Positions 45,354 through 53,583 of a stretch of 64,000 nt of DNA are shown one piece after another. The notes under the pieces are model-generated. The model was given only the letters and a program-made list of their open reading frames with translations, did not search any database and was not told the DNA's origin. Positions within the stretch are counted from its first letter, which is position 1. Every line of letters starts with the position of its first letter. Where the stretch lies: positions 167,686-231,685 of the forward strand of contig NZ_MUNY01000053.1 of NCBI RefSeq assembly GCF_002002735.1, written 5' to 3'. The stretch is from Algoriphagus sp. A40. Lineage in GTDB: Bacteria; Bacteroidota; Bacteroidia; Cytophagales; Cyclobacteriaceae. The position numbers and the translations under genes were made by a program.

Positions 45354-46837
45354 TACTCATTCATTAAATATTTGGTACTTCGTCCTGATCCGACCTTACG
45401 AAGCAACCCATTATCTGTCCAATCTTTCAGGTAACGTTCTGCGGTTCTAGCGGCCAATCCTGTGAAATCAACAAACTCCGACTTTGATACAGGACGTTTA
45501 CCTCTGAATATTTCAAAGTTTTTCAGTTCAACTTCGCTCAAGTTATCTATGCTGCCTTTACCAATCACTTCCTTTACAGCTTCAGTATTCCTTGGGAAAG
45601 TTAAAGTTAGAAAAGGCTCTTTGAACGTGTATTTAGGAATTGGTAATCCGTATTCCTGATTCAATGACTTGAATGTCTTCATTCCAAAACCTTTCTCCTC
45701 TACATAATCCATCAGGCTGAATGCATAGGTGATAATCGGATTTCGGCTTAAGGAGGGTGCTTCAAAGGTATTAAGGTCTTCCAAAGTAATTGCCGGGAGC
45801 GGCTTACCTGGACTGGTTACGGTGATCTTATTCCCGTCGATCTTGATTTCACACTTTGCCCCCTCTATTTCATAGTCTCGATGAACCAAAGCGTTCACAA
45901 TCGCTTCACGTAACACTTCAATTGGGAAATCAGGGACATCTATTCGTTTAAATCCACTGGTATCTTTAGAAAGTGGTAAAACTTTTTTTAACCAGTCCTC
46001 AATTTGGTCGGGAAGAAGAACTAAAGCATCATCAAAATCTTTGGGTTCTATTTTGGTATTCTCATAGGTTACATGGGCTTTCAATACAGCATTCTTGAAT
46101 CTTGTCCGTGGACTTTTCCCAAAAAGCAGTACTCCATAACCAGTAGGGACAAACTGCTTTTTAGCCTGATCCCATTCCATTGCTCCAAAGTCAGCCAAGT
46201 ATTCCAAGAAAGCCTCATCCGATAGCTTAAAATCAAGTTTGGCTTCAGTGATAAACTTTTGTAAGGCTAAATCAGAAAATTTGCTCTTGTCATAACTTGC
46301 AATAGGAAGCTCAATTGAAGACCGGAAATTCTCCACCTCTTCTTCAGTTTCTTTTCTCCTTTCTATCGCCTGTTTTATGAAGGCAGAATTTTCAGCTTCT
46401 ATGATTCGCTGAAATTCCCTGTCGAACATCTTCACCTCTACGCCATGTCGTTCCAAATGGCTAATCCCTTTCCCATCGACTGTTGGATCGGGATCTTCTA
46501 TTCCAACAAAGACTTTTTTAATGCGAGCATTAGTAGTTCTTCGACAGCAGGGCACCTTGGGAGAATTGCGCTCGACACAAGGTTCAAGCGTTGTGTATAA
46601 AGTACAGCCTTCCAAATCCACATTTGCCAATTTTCTTTCGATCAAGGTAAATTCTGCATGATCCCCTTCTCTAAGTTCACCACGAAAGGCTGTTTCTATT
46701 CTCCCATCAGGGAAAAGCAACACAGCTCCTACTTTTGGCGGAACCTTGCCATCGGGCCTAGGCTCGTTAACGCTTTTATTCATCACGTCAATCGCCAGCT
46801 GCATCAAGTCTCTATGAGAATATTGTTTTTTAGCCAT
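45353..46837 (-). CDS. RibD-type deaminase fused to HATPase (AlbA/RecG-like) and winged helix
   Basis: A 494-aa fusion. Residues 1-150 are a RibD/CDA-type deaminase domain: HAE at 60-62 and the zinc Cys pair in TLEPC (87) and KVPCC (97). A helical linker leads to a HATPase_c_4-type domain (about 300-400) with LREAIVNALVHRDYEIEG and ITVTSPGKPLPAITLED. The C-terminal winged helix has SKSEFVDFTGLAARTAERYLKDWTDNGLLRK. Proteins with the HATPase_4 plus wHTH layout are common; the deaminase fusion is not. It may modify nucleotides or be a defence factor. The ATG is at 46837. Confidence 0.8.
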   Translation of the reverse strand: MAKKQYSHRDLMQLAIDVMNKSVNEPRPDGKVPPKVGAVLLFPDGRIETAFRGELREGDHAEFTLIERKLANVDLEGCTLYTTLEPCVERNSPKVPCCRRTTNARIKKVFVGIEDPDPTVDGKGISHLERHGVEVKMFDREFQRIIEAENSAFIKQAIERRKETEEEVENFRSSIELPIASYDKSKFSDLALQKFITEAKLDFKLSDEAFLEYLADFGAMEWDQAKKQFVPTGYGVLLFGKSPRTRFKNAVLKAHVTYENTKIEPKDFDDALVLLPDQIEDWLKKVLPLSKDTSGFKRIDVPDFPIEVLREAIVNALVHRDYEIEGAKCEIKIDGNKITVTSPGKPLPAITLEDLNTFEAPSLSRNPIITYAFSLMDYVEEKGFGMKTFKSLNQEYGLPIPKYTFKEPFLTLTFPRNTEAVKEVIGKGSIDNLSEVELKNFEIFRGKRPVSKSEFVDFTGLAARTAERYLKDWTDNGLLRKVGSGRSTKYLMNE

Positions 46838-46893
46838 AGTCTATATCTATCTCAAAGCCTGTCTCGGTTGTAGTCAAATTATCGTTCTGACTG

Positions 46894-46914
46894 AGTGAAG
46901 TTTGCAACTTCACT
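46894..46914. repeat. 21-bp palindrome AGTGAAGTT-TGC-AACTTCACT
   Basis: A 9-bp perfect inverted repeat with a 3-base centre, 57 bases before the start of the deaminase fusion. It could be an operator or a dispersed palindrome. Confidence 0.65.
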
Positions 46915-47038
46915 CTAATATCCTTACCAATTTTCAATTGGACTATCATCCTACCCGACATGCTGCCAGCAATAACTACTTCCTGCCGATGCTTTTCGGG
47001 AGCACCGGGAACCGGCATTGGTTGTGGCGCTGCTTCCT

Positions 47039-47248
47039 CTACCTCACCCCTCCCTCTCCTCTAGGAGAGGGCGATCGAGCAGTGGTTGATTGGAGATCCT
47101 GGTCACCTGTCTGCGCATAGCGGCAGGTAGAGCGGAGGTATTTTGCTCCGGTCTTGTTGACTAATACCTTACTCTCCGACTGCGCCGAAGCGGAGCCTGA
47201 AGCAAAGAGAAGAATGGGAATCAGAAGAAACCGGAATGCAGGGATCAT
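47039..47248 (-). pseudogene. Remnant of a small secreted protein, copy 1
   Basis: A 69-aa frame with a signal peptide (MIPAFRFLLIPILLFASGSA) and the start of a mature domain, SESKVLVNKTGAKYLRSTCRYA. Known relatives carry a further CxxC-like segment after the CRY motif; here the frame runs into a palindromic repeat (CCTCTCCTCTAGGAGAGGG) instead. It lies in one unit of a 310-bp tandem duplication and is probably dead. Confidence 0.6.
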
Positions 47249-47655
47249 CGGTGGGATAAACGGGTAGCAAATCGGTGGTAGAAAGTTGGTTGATCAAGAA
47301 AGGGAAAAATTAAGTGACAAAAAATACCCAGTACAGGGTATTTTTCAATTACCTCACCCCTCCCTCTCCTTTAGGAGAGGGCGATAGAGCAGTTGTAGAC
47401 TTGAAGATCCTGGTCACCCGTCTGCGCGTAGCTGCAGGTAGAGCGGTGGTATTTGGCTCCGGTCTTGGTTACAAATACCTTACTCTCCGGCTGCGCCGGA
47501 GCGGAAACAGAAGCAACCAGAAGAACGAAAATCAGAAGAAACCGGAATGCAGGGATCATCGGATGGGTAAACGGGTTGCAGAGCGGTGGTAGTGAGTTGG
47601 CAGGGCTAATAACAGAAAAGATTAAGACTATTATAATACCCAGTATAGGGTATTT
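47040..47655. repeat. 310-bp tandem duplication with palindromes at the borders
   Basis: Unit 1 is about 47040-47345 and unit 2 about 47351-47655, with about 75-80 percent identity by eye. Each begins ACCTCACCCCTCCCTCTCCT and ends in the AATACCC/GGGTATT palindrome. Each carries one copy of a truncated secreted protein. Confidence 0.78.
47371..47559 (-). pseudogene. Remnant of a small secreted protein, copy 2
   Basis: Paralogue of the remnant at 47039-47248: signal peptide MIPAFRFLLIFVLLVASVSAPAQ, then PESKVFVTKTGAKYHRSTCS, then the same break into repeat sequence. The Lys-Thr-Gly-x-Lys-Tyr-His motif is better preserved here. Confidence 0.6.
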
Positions 47656-47670
47656 TTGAGGGTGAAATAG
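47635..47670. repeat. AATACCC palindrome, right-hand copy (downstream of darG)
   Basis: AATACCC-AGTATA-GGGTATT followed by TTTGAGGGTGAAATAG. It matches the element at 52294-52330 in the same orientation. The two bracket the five-gene cassette 47745-52204. Confidence 0.75.
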
Positions 47671-47744
47671 AAAAAGGTGAGGAGGAAGGGAGTGTTTGAG
47701 AGCTTTGTCTAAATCTAATTTGAACCATTCTTTATAGTTTAACT

Positions 47745-48800
47745 CTATGAAATACCCAAACGATAACCATATTCAAACAAATGTTTGTTAGCAATGACAA
47801 TATATTTCTCTTGAAATAATTCTTGCTTCCTAGGTGACCATTTGTGAATAGCCTCTAAAATTTCATCTTGGTTAATCCCTGGATTACTTTTCTTAACAAA
47901 ATCCACCGTAGCTAATACTTCTAAAGACAAGGCTGACTGAAATCCATCAATCAATTTGATTAGGTTGGAGAGTCTTGTTCGCTGGTCTGAGTTTAGTTCC
48001 TTTTTTACATAGTCGCTAACTTCCTTTATCTTATCATATTGTAATTCCAAAGGTTCAAAGGCTTTTGCATTCATTTGTTCCAAGCCCTTTAAATATTTTC
48101 CATTAACATTATGCAATAAGTGCTCGACTTGAACCGCATATGGCCCATAATGGCTTGCTTCAAACTTGAGTTTATTTAAGCTTTTTTCTCCTAATCGCTG
48201 AAGAAAATACGCCAACTTATTTGCCACAAAAAGACTTGCATTTTCTCCAAGGGATTCATAAAAGAACATGGCATAAAGTATCATTGCCCGAGCAGGGGTT
48301 AACTTTATTTCTTTATTAGCATTTTGCGCTTTAAGAATATCCTTGACCGCATCATTGGGTTCATATACCTGAATGTCAACATGGCTCAAATGACCTAAAG
48401 CTTCTTCAATCATTGGTCTAACTTTTTCCCATTTCAAGCCTCCATTCCCACAGCCTAAGGGCGGAATTGCAATACTTTGAATTTTTTCCTTTTCAATGAC
48501 TTTGGCTAATTCATTCAACCCTTCTTCTATATATTCATATTTGGATTTCATGAACCACTCCGTTTTGGTCGGGAAATTGACAATCACTTTTTCCCCATTT
48601 AAGGTCTGTTCCCTAACCACCAATAAATTACCTGTTTGCAATTCCTTTTTTTTGCAAGCAGCTGAGTAGATTTTAAAATTAGTCGGGAATGCCTCTTTGA
48701 ATTGCAGTGCAATTCCTTTTCCCATAACCCCAACTGTATTCACTGTATTCACTAATGCTTGGGTATTAGCTTCTAACAAATTTCCTTTTAAATATTGCAT
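47745..48800 (-). CDS. darG: DarG antitoxin (macrodomain, ADP-ribose removing)
   Basis: A 351-aa protein. Residues 1-155 are a macrodomain with the ADP-ribose loops ALVNTVNTVGVMGKGIALQFK and IPPLGCGNGGLKW, typical of DNA ADP-ribosylglycohydrolases. The C-terminal half is the helical DarG-specific domain (YAMFFYESLGENASLFVANKLAYFLQRLG), which may bind the toxin. It removes ADP-ribose from thymidine and so protects the cell. Its ATG overlaps the darT stop by one base (TGATG), as expected for a coupled toxin-antitoxin operon. The length matches characterised DarG. Confidence 0.92.
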   Translation of the reverse strand: MQYLKGNLLEANTQALVNTVNTVGVMGKGIALQFKEAFPTNFKIYSAACKKKELQTGNLLVVREQTLNGEKVIVNFPTKTEWFMKSKYEYIEEGLNELAKVIEKEKIQSIAIPPLGCGNGGLKWEKVRPMIEEALGHLSHVDIQVYEPNDAVKDILKAQNANKEIKLTPARAMILYAMFFYESLGENASLFVANKLAYFLQRLGEKSLNKLKFEASHYGPYAVQVEHLLHNVNGKYLKGLEQMNAKAFEPLELQYDKIKEVSDYVKKELNSDQRTRLSNLIKLIDGFQSALSLEVLATVDFVKKSNPGINQDEILEAIHKWSPRKQELFQEKYIVIANKHLFEYGYRLGIS

Positions 48801-49447
48801 CAGTAGTAAAATTGATTATTTGGGTTGACATGGACTGGAATTTTCATACCCAGTCGATTAATGATCTCTTCAACGATAGCTTTTCTTTGTTCATCTAGTA
48901 CAATGATGCTGCTAATGCAAGTCGTAGGGACATGATTTTTAACTAAAAACTCTGCTTGTTTTCTAACCTGTCTATCTAGGTAACTCTCGGTTGGATTCCA
49001 ATACCTAAGTCCGACCGTATCCCAATAAACCTGATCTAAATCATTTAAATCATTGTAAAATTGAGATAGTTTATCTTTTGCATGTCCATTTGTGAAACAC
49101 CATTCTTGACATTGTTCAACTATTGCTTCAACTCTGCAAACAATGTACACAATCTCGTTTTGAGGTCTTTGAGTAATTCCTCTATGTCCAGTTTTAATAT
49201 TTAATAACATGGGGGACAATGGTCCAAAATAAAACGGCACATAATCCCCTAAAACACCATTTGGTGGATTTATCCCTACCGAATAGGTACTTCGTTGTGC
49301 AATCAATCCATTATCCCCGATGTTGATATAATTCGGGTCGGCTAATTCATGATTTCGGGTAAACATGCCATGGCTAAGCAAATACTCCACATTGTTAATG
49401 TGAACTATTCTAAAAACTCTTATTATTTCAGGTTTCTGTCCCGGCAT
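48800..49447 (-). CDS. darT: DarT toxin (thymidine-specific DNA ADP-ribosyltransferase)
   Basis: A 215-aa DarT (DUF4433) protein. Visible features: IIRVFRIVHINNVEYLLSHG at the start (NAD-pocket His), the loop with DNGLIAQRS (Arg at about 52), GDYVPFYFGPLSPM, and the catalytic Glu at about 166 in VRKQAEFLVKNHVP. It transfers ADP-ribose from NAD to thymidines in single-stranded DNA, blocking replication of host or phage. It is encoded upstream of DarG with a one-base overlap. Intact motifs suggest an active system. Confidence 0.92.
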   Translation of the reverse strand: MPGQKPEIIRVFRIVHINNVEYLLSHGMFTRNHELADPNYINIGDNGLIAQRSTYSVGINPPNGVLGDYVPFYFGPLSPMLLNIKTGHRGITQRPQNEIVYIVCRVEAIVEQCQEWCFTNGHAKDKLSQFYNDLNDLDQVYWDTVGLRYWNPTESYLDRQVRKQAEFLVKNHVPTTCISSIIVLDEQRKAIVEEIINRLGMKIPVHVNPNNQFYY

Positions 49448-49507
49448 TTTAATTCTATAGGATCCTCATTCTTTAGATTCTAAACTTCAGAAGGTAATTT
49501 ATTTCAA

Positions 49508-50251
49508 CTATAAATGATTTTGCAAGTTGCCTAATTTTGGTTTGCAATTATAGTTTACTTTGTTTTTTTTCATCAACAGGGAGAAATCACAGAACTCGGC
49601 ACTATCCTTCGCTTCCTTTTCTGTAATCTGATAGATATTAGCGATGTAGGGAATAGGGTCCCCTGCTTTAAAGTGCTCAAAGATGGTTTCTGGATAGATA
49701 TTCTTTCCCTCGATGATGGGATGGCCGAACTTACGGGCCGGGTCGATCACCACCGCATTTTCCCTGCCCAAGGGCCAAAGTTTGGATACCACATCCCCAT
49801 CACCAAACTCGAGCTTTTTGAAAAATACCCGCATGATATTCAGGTTAAACTGGTCGGACCCATTGAGTGAGACGATGTCCTCCCCCCTTTTCCAGTACAC
49901 CCGTTTACTGTCGGTCTGGATTTCTTCCAATACCTGCTTTTGGGCAAAAGGAAAGTGGGTGCCGTAGATCTTGGAAAGCTTCTGATGTGCAAGCAGCACC
50001 TCGGCGGTCTTGACGCCTTTCTCTGCCAGCTGGATCATGAAGTAGAGTTCTACAACGGTATGGAAACTTACCGCCCTGGAACCTTCTGTCATCCAGGAGT
50101 ATTGGGTCTGGAATTGCTTTCCCAGTCTGCCGTCCCAGTTCTCCTTTACCCAGCGATGTACCTTGGGATAGGGAATGCGCAGAATGGAGGCCACTTCCCG
50201 GATGGTGAAGATGCCTGAGCCGAGTTGAGGTTTATTTTCGAAAGCGATCAT
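49508..50251 (-). CDS. DUF433-domain protein with N-terminal helix-turn-helix
   Basis: About 247 aa. The N-terminus has a MerR/excisionase-like helix-turn-helix (LGSGIFTIREVASILRIPYPKVHRWVKENWDG). The C-terminal about 70 residues are a DUF433 domain (GHPIIEGKNIYPETIFEHFKAGDPIPYIANIYQITEKEAKDS), which elsewhere acts as an antitoxin for PIN-type toxins. No PIN protein is adjacent, so it may be a regulator of the cassette. I chose the ATG at 50251; a TTG eight codons upstream is open. Confidence 0.8.
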   Translation of the reverse strand: MIAFENKPQLGSGIFTIREVASILRIPYPKVHRWVKENWDGRLGKQFQTQYSWMTEGSRAVSFHTVVELYFMIQLAEKGVKTAEVLLAHQKLSKIYGTHFPFAQKQVLEEIQTDSKRVYWKRGEDIVSLNGSDQFNLNIMRVFFKKLEFGDGDVVSKLWPLGRENAVVIDPARKFGHPIIEGKNIYPETIFEHFKAGDPIPYIANIYQITEKEAKDSAEFCDFSLLMKKNKVNYNCKPKLGNLQNHL

Positions 50252-50337
50252 GGTTTGGCTTTTAAAGATATCCAATTAACCGATTGGGAAGTAACTCCAG
50301 TCCAAAAAGTGACAGAAGTTGGGGTACTTTGCTCTGC

Positions 50338-51309
50338 TCAGTCTAAATCCAGGGGAATGGATTTTTCCCGACAGTACAGCTCAATATCCGAATCACTCTC
50401 GAAGTACCGGTCACAGTATTCCTCCAGTTCCTTTTCAGTGGATTTAAAATACCGCTCCTGAGCCGTGAGGAGGCGGTCGGTCTGCTCAATAAACTGTTCG
50501 AATTCCCGGTTGATCTTGCAAAGCTTATCGATGGTCTTGAAGTCCAGGTCCCGGTATTTGGCAGGAAAGAGGATTTTACTTTTGAAAGGATTGGCATTGA
50601 GTTTAATAATCCCGATCCCGAAGGATTGATTGAGTCTTTCCATCTCCTCCGAGAGGCTGTCGCTAAATTCAAAGGCCACCAAGTAACCGTAATTTGCCCA
50701 ACTGGAATTGGATACAGCCTGGAAGTAGGCCTTCTTCAGTTCGGAGTCCGAGTTGATTTCCTTTTTGACCTCGTAAGAGCTCAGCTTGAAGGTGTCTACC
50801 CTATTGATGGACTTCAGGAAGTTCTGGCTGACTTTGGTCTGGAGGTTAAGAAACTTGACTCCGACCATATCTGGATGGCTCCAGATCTGGTTGCTGTCCT
50901 TACCGTAGGTAGACTGCTCGTGAAAGATGGTTCGGGAATAGATTTGGGTATTTTTGAGGTAGCTACTGAGCAGGATATGCAGGTCCCGCTCGAGGTAGGA
51001 TTTGGTCTTAGGTTTGGGTGTTTTATCCGAATCCAACAAAGTCTCGCCTGAAAGGATTTCGATTCCTATTTCGGGCTCATTCTTGGTCAAATAATAGGAA
51101 TAGGTGCCGCCCTCCTGCTTGATCCTTTTCACTCTGGAATCCCCGTTGCGAATAAACTCTCCCAGTTGAGCTGAAATTGTTGAAGCAGGAGTTTTGGCCG
51201 AACCAAAATCATAATAACCTTTAGCTACGATGTGGTTATAGACCTCCAGGTAGTTCGTAACCGCGTTGATATCGTCCAAACTTTTGAGGATGGCTTCTTT
51301 GATGGTCAT
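50338..51309 (-). CDS. HARE-HTH protein with PD-(D/E)XK nuclease-like domain (HrgA-like)
   Basis: A 323-aa protein. Residues 1-80 are a HARE-HTH (IKEAILKSLDDINAVTNYLEVYNHIV, TISAQLGEFIRNGDSRVKRIKQEGGTYSYYLTK). From about 105 to 230 lies a nuclease-like domain: YLERDLHILLSSYL, the acidic HPDMVGVKF, and SYEVKKEINSDSELKKAYFQAV with an ExK motif. The C-terminal helices (FEQFIEQTDRLLTAQ) are coiled. HrgA and COG2958 proteins of this type occur in restriction contexts. It is 26 bases downstream of the PLD gene on the same strand. Confidence 0.78.
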   Translation of the reverse strand: MTIKEAILKSLDDINAVTNYLEVYNHIVAKGYYDFGSAKTPASTISAQLGEFIRNGDSRVKRIKQEGGTYSYYLTKNEPEIGIEILSGETLLDSDKTPKPKTKSYLERDLHILLSSYLKNTQIYSRTIFHEQSTYGKDSNQIWSHPDMVGVKFLNLQTKVSQNFLKSINRVDTFKLSSYEVKKEINSDSELKKAYFQAVSNSSWANYGYLVAFEFSDSLSEEMERLNQSFGIGIIKLNANPFKSKILFPAKYRDLDFKTIDKLCKINREFEQFIEQTDRLLTAQERYFKSTEKELEEYCDRYFESDSDIELYCREKSIPLDLD

Positions 51310-51334
51310 CTGGATTTTTTTTGGGTTGGTTGCT

Positions 51335-52204
51335 TTAGTTCAAGATAGGATTTTTCATGGAAGTTTTCCCATTGGAAGCCTGACCGGTTTTGTGACAGAA
51401 CTTTTCCGGGTAATTCTCATTGGCAAACTTATTCCATGACTTCCAGGCCTCGGCGCTCATGGGTTGCTTGGGGTTGAATTTGATTTGGATGCCTGTTCTG
51501 ATGCAGAAACCATGAGAGTGTTCTGCCACAGTCTGAACTTGTCTGACAGGACGTTCTACCTGGCTTTCATTGGAGTCCAATTCCTCTGGGTAATCAAACA
51601 TTTTTTGGGGACTTGGCATGTTCTTTTTGATTAATCCATAGAATTTTTCGGTGGAATCGAAGAGCACCTTTGATCCCTTGTAATTTTTGCTGCTGCTCAG
51701 CAATCCTTTTTTATTTTCAAAAATGGGTCTGTTGATAAATACCACTTCATTCGTATCTGCTATTTCCATGCAGGTCTCCCAAGCTTCATCATCACTGCTC
51801 GGTGACCGGGAGAAGGCTTTGAAAAGGCTTTGCTCGGAAAGGACTCCAAATTCTATGTTATTGTTGAATGAATAATCATAGAGGTTGATGGAGGTAATGA
51901 TTCCCTTAGATTCATTTCCATAATACTTAGCATGCAAGTTTGGGACATAGACAATACTGATTTTTGGAAATTGTTTGAAATATTCAAAATCATCTTTGTT
52001 CATGCTTTTTTGAACTGATTTCTCATTCTTCCCAAAGACAAGAATCAGGTGAAGTTCTTGGTTATTTTTTTGTTGGTCAAAGAGTTTTCTGAAGTGATCA
52101 TCCAATTTGATATAAGGTGAGACAATCATTAATGTGTCTTTAGCATCCCAAATGATTTCATCAATTGCATCCACTAAAGCGTTGCCAGTCAAAAATTTAC
52201 TCAT
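51335..52204 (-). CDS. Phospholipase D-like protein
   Basis: A 289-aa protein with one PLD-like active-site motif, LHAKYYGNESKGIITSINLYDYS (His-x-Lys with a downstream Ser-x-Asn), and a start DTLMIVSPYIKLDDHF. The C-terminus has a Cys/His pair (FCIRTGIQIKF and FCHKTG), possibly a zinc ribbon. In defence systems such proteins act as nucleases or as an assembly with partner nucleases. It is followed by the HARE-HTH protein and the DUF433 protein in an apparent operon. Confidence 0.78.
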   Translation of the reverse strand: MSKFLTGNALVDAIDEIIWDAKDTLMIVSPYIKLDDHFRKLFDQQKNNQELHLILVFGKNEKSVQKSMNKDDFEYFKQFPKISIVYVPNLHAKYYGNESKGIITSINLYDYSFNNNIEFGVLSEQSLFKAFSRSPSSDDEAWETCMEIADTNEVVFINRPIFENKKGLLSSSKNYKGSKVLFDSTEKFYGLIKKNMPSPQKMFDYPEELDSNESQVERPVRQVQTVAEHSHGFCIRTGIQIKFNPKQPMSAEAWKSWNKFANENYPEKFCHKTGQASNGKTSMKNPILN

Positions 52205-52293
52205 ATTGTTTATGTGATTTTGGGGTTTAGGGTTTGTTGGAGGGTGTTTTTCAAATCACGGAGCGTAAGAACCTAAAAATTTCTTTAAGAGAA

Positions 52294-52330
52294 AATACCC
52301 TGTACTGGGTATTTTTGGGGGTGAAATGGG
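52294..52330. repeat. AATACCC palindrome, left-hand copy (upstream of the PLD gene)
   Basis: AATACCC-TGTACT-GGGTATT followed by TTTGGGGGTGAAATGG, same orientation as the copy at 47635-47670. Confidence 0.75.
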
Positions 52331-52401
52331 GGAGTTTTAATTAAAGTGCATACAAATCCGAAGTGGAAAACAGTCTAAATCCCTCTAACCTCAACTAAAA
52401 C

Positions 52402-53499
52402 TCACTGATTTATATTTCCCGGCTGAGGCATCGGCTCGGAAAGAACGAAGGAAATCAATTTTTTTCTCAACATCGTTTTGTCTTTAAAATGTCTTGAAAT
52501 CTCATACGTCTTATCAGTGAAATCATTTTCAGACTCGCTAGCCTTGTAATAAAAGATTTTAATGGATTTACAGTTCACATGCTCAAAAATCTGATTTAAC
52601 ATTGTTCGGTCAGACAGTCCGCAAGAATGCCCATAGATGTGTACTTGGAAATCATTAGCTTCAATGAATCTGGTTAGCAGATAGAAATTCTTTGTTTGAA
52701 GGTATTCAAAAGACTTGATGTGCTTGAAGAGTTCGTTGTTCTGCTCATCCTCAAACTCCAAATATCTCTTGTCTAATTCATCACCAAAGCCAAAAATCGG
52801 TTTGCCATTCGTATTAGATAATTCACCATGAATATAGTTCCAATCTGATGGTATTTTCTTGTGACACTCTTCCGCGTAAGCCTGAAATGTATTTGTATAA
52901 TTGAAATTTAAAAAGTATAAATTATCAGGCTTTTTACTTTTCTCCAATTTGACAGTCACAATTTCATAGAATCTAATATCACTACAAAAACATTCTAGAA
53001 TAGAGTCTCTATCCCGAGCCCCTCCAAATTCAAGCTGTTGTCTATTCAAATATTCAATGAGTTTTTGTTTAAGAAACTCCAATTGAGAATTCAAACTCTT
53101 AACTAGTCCATGTTGATTGACTCCCTTTTCCTTTTTCCTAGAATCTAATAAAATATTGAAGTACTCTATTTCAATATCAACCCACAATAAGTCAGAGCAT
53201 TTCGAATAGACTCTTTCCAATAAGGGAGAGATAAATTTAAACTCATACCTAGGAGATTTTCTAACTCTCTCAATCACCTCAAAAATCATTGATCTGTTTA
53301 TAGGATTTTCAAGCGGATTATTGAATTCCCAAAAATCGCGTGAATTGACTTTTATCTGTACCAGTTGATCGGTATAGTCTTTACCTTTAGCTACATCCCT
53401 CATCACAGTGCAGAAATAATCTGCTATAAAATCACTAAAACTTGTTTTCAGACCATGAGCAAGATCAAAGCCGTTGCCTATAATGATTAATCGGTTCAT
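52402..53499 (-). CDS. AbiH family abortive-infection protein
   Basis: A 365-aa protein with the AbiH start LIIIGNGFDLAHGLKTSFSDF, a family-defining nucleotide-binding-like motif, then a helical centre and a C-terminal part with LYFLNFNYTNTFQAY, IHGELSNTNGKPIFGFGDE and HIYGHSCGLSDRTMLNQIFEH. AbiH proteins protect against phage in Lactococcus, and homologues are widespread in defence islands. The ATG at 53499 starts the conserved motif. It is separated from the cassette to its left by the palindrome at 52294. Confidence 0.9.
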   Translation of the reverse strand: MNRLIIIGNGFDLAHGLKTSFSDFIADYFCTVMRDVAKGKDYTDQLVQIKVNSRDFWEFNNPLENPINRSMIFEVIERVRKSPRYEFKFISPLLERVYSKCSDLLWVDIEIEYFNILLDSRKKEKGVNQHGLVKSLNSQLEFLKQKLIEYLNRQQLEFGGARDRDSILECFCSDIRFYEIVTVKLEKSKKPDNLYFLNFNYTNTFQAYAEECHKKIPSDWNYIHGELSNTNGKPIFGFGDELDKRYLEFEDEQNNELFKHIKSFEYLQTKNFYLLTRFIEANDFQVHIYGHSCGLSDRTMLNQIFEHVNCKSIKIFYYKASESENDFTDKTYEISRHFKDKTMLRKKLISFVLSEPMPQPGNINQ

Positions 53500-53583
53500 T
53501 TATCTAGAATAAAAATCCAAAGCTATCTCTGGATTGCATAGGTAGAAAGTTAGAATTATGGGATATCTGAAAGGTTATGGCTA

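Noticed and set aside
46830..47018. 62-aa frame overlapping the deaminase fusion start by 8 bases
   Set aside because: The overlap looks operon-like, but the frame crosses a palindromic repeat (46894-46914) and has no recognisable content.
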